Shown piece after piece: positions 63,981-64,000 of a stretch of DNA of 64,000 nt. The position numbers and the translations under genes were made by a program. The stretch lies in NCBI GenBank assembly GCA_001567105.1, contig LMZR01000022.1:19558-83557 (forward strand), read 5' to 3'. The notes beneath the pieces were generated by a model. That model ran no database searches. It saw nothing but the letters and a program-made list of their open reading frames with translations, and was not told where the DNA came from. Origin of the DNA: Chloroflexi bacterium OLB14 (GTDB taxonomy: Bacteria > Chloroflexota > Anaerolineae > Anaerolineales > Villigracilaceae). Each line of letters opens with the position of its first letter. The first letter of the stretch is position 1.

Positions 63981-64000
63981 TGTCATAGACGCTATATCAT

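Noticed and set aside
1..64000. tRNA, rRNA, tmRNA genes, prophage or transposase
   Set aside because: I scanned the gaps for cloverleaf-like arms and conserved rRNA stretches and the proteins for integrase/transposase motifs and found none I could support.

Overview
The window looks like chromosomal DNA of a low-GC member of the Chloroflexota, probably class Anaerolineae (inference). Pointers are the many lipoproteins with Thr/Pro/Ser-rich linkers, S-layer-homology (SLH) domains on an exported PQQ-type dehydrogenase, the style of the housekeeping genes, and a high load of small dispersed palindromic repeats. There is no phage, transposase, CRISPR array, rRNA or tRNA that I can support. About 17 coding breaks, most at A/T homopolymers, suggest an assembly with residual indel errors. 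For those genes I give the coordinates of the restored gene and say where the break lies.

Layout. 1-5.5 kb: end of a CehA/McbA-type PHP hydrolase, the rpsF-ssb-rpsR operon, a PpiC foldase, a NUDIX hydrolase, and a membrane protein facing a methyltransferase. 5.5-13.3 kb, minus strand: a tightly coupled tyrosine-catabolic operon (HPPD, lipoprotein, cupin, homogentisate dioxygenase), then a beta-lactamase-fold hydrolase and an SH3 lipoprotein; also an esterase and a YbaK-type deacylase. 13.5-18.3 kb: SLH-tethered PQQ dehydrogenase, ALDH7-type dehydrogenase, thioesterase, twin lipoproteins. 18.4-22.7 kb: complete aapJQMP-like amino-acid ABC transporter. 22.9-30 kb: second YbaK protein, Rel, MoeA, VKOR, a Cys-rich/acidic small protein, an NlpC/P60 hydrolase and Ffh. 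30-35.3 kb: repeat cluster, UMF1-type MFS, membrane protein, thioredoxin-like lipoprotein, pyrroline-carboxylate-type ALDH. 35.3-38.7 kb: two CoA-transferase subunits separated by a GxxExxY cassette and an alpha/beta hydrolase. 38.7-45.6 kb: paired membrane/TPR proteins, HAD, EamA, STAS, RarA, phosphatase, Smr. 45.7-56.6 kb, minus strand: a glutamate-cysteine-ligase/M20 fusion, aminotransferase, SUMF1-type lipoprotein, polytopic membrane protein, methyltransferase and acyl-CoA synthetase. 56.7-64 kb: zinc-ribbon protein, Upp, DUF1801, methyltransferase, lipid kinase, SLC13 carrier, RplS, FabF.

The most interesting signal is a pair of probable selenoprotein genes. A thioredoxin-like lipoprotein (32924-33466, minus) has an in-frame UGA exactly at the first cysteine of its CxxC motif. 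A class I methyltransferase (58543-59277, plus) has an in-frame UGA just before a Cys. Each UGA is followed, 22 to 28 nt on, by the GUU loop of a perfect 7-8 bp hairpin, and both hairpins share the core CATGGTTCATG. This fits the bacterial SECIS rules (apical loop starting G-U, 16-37 nt from UGA). No selenocysteine machinery lies in the window, so the reading depends on finding selA/selB/selC elsewhere in the genome.
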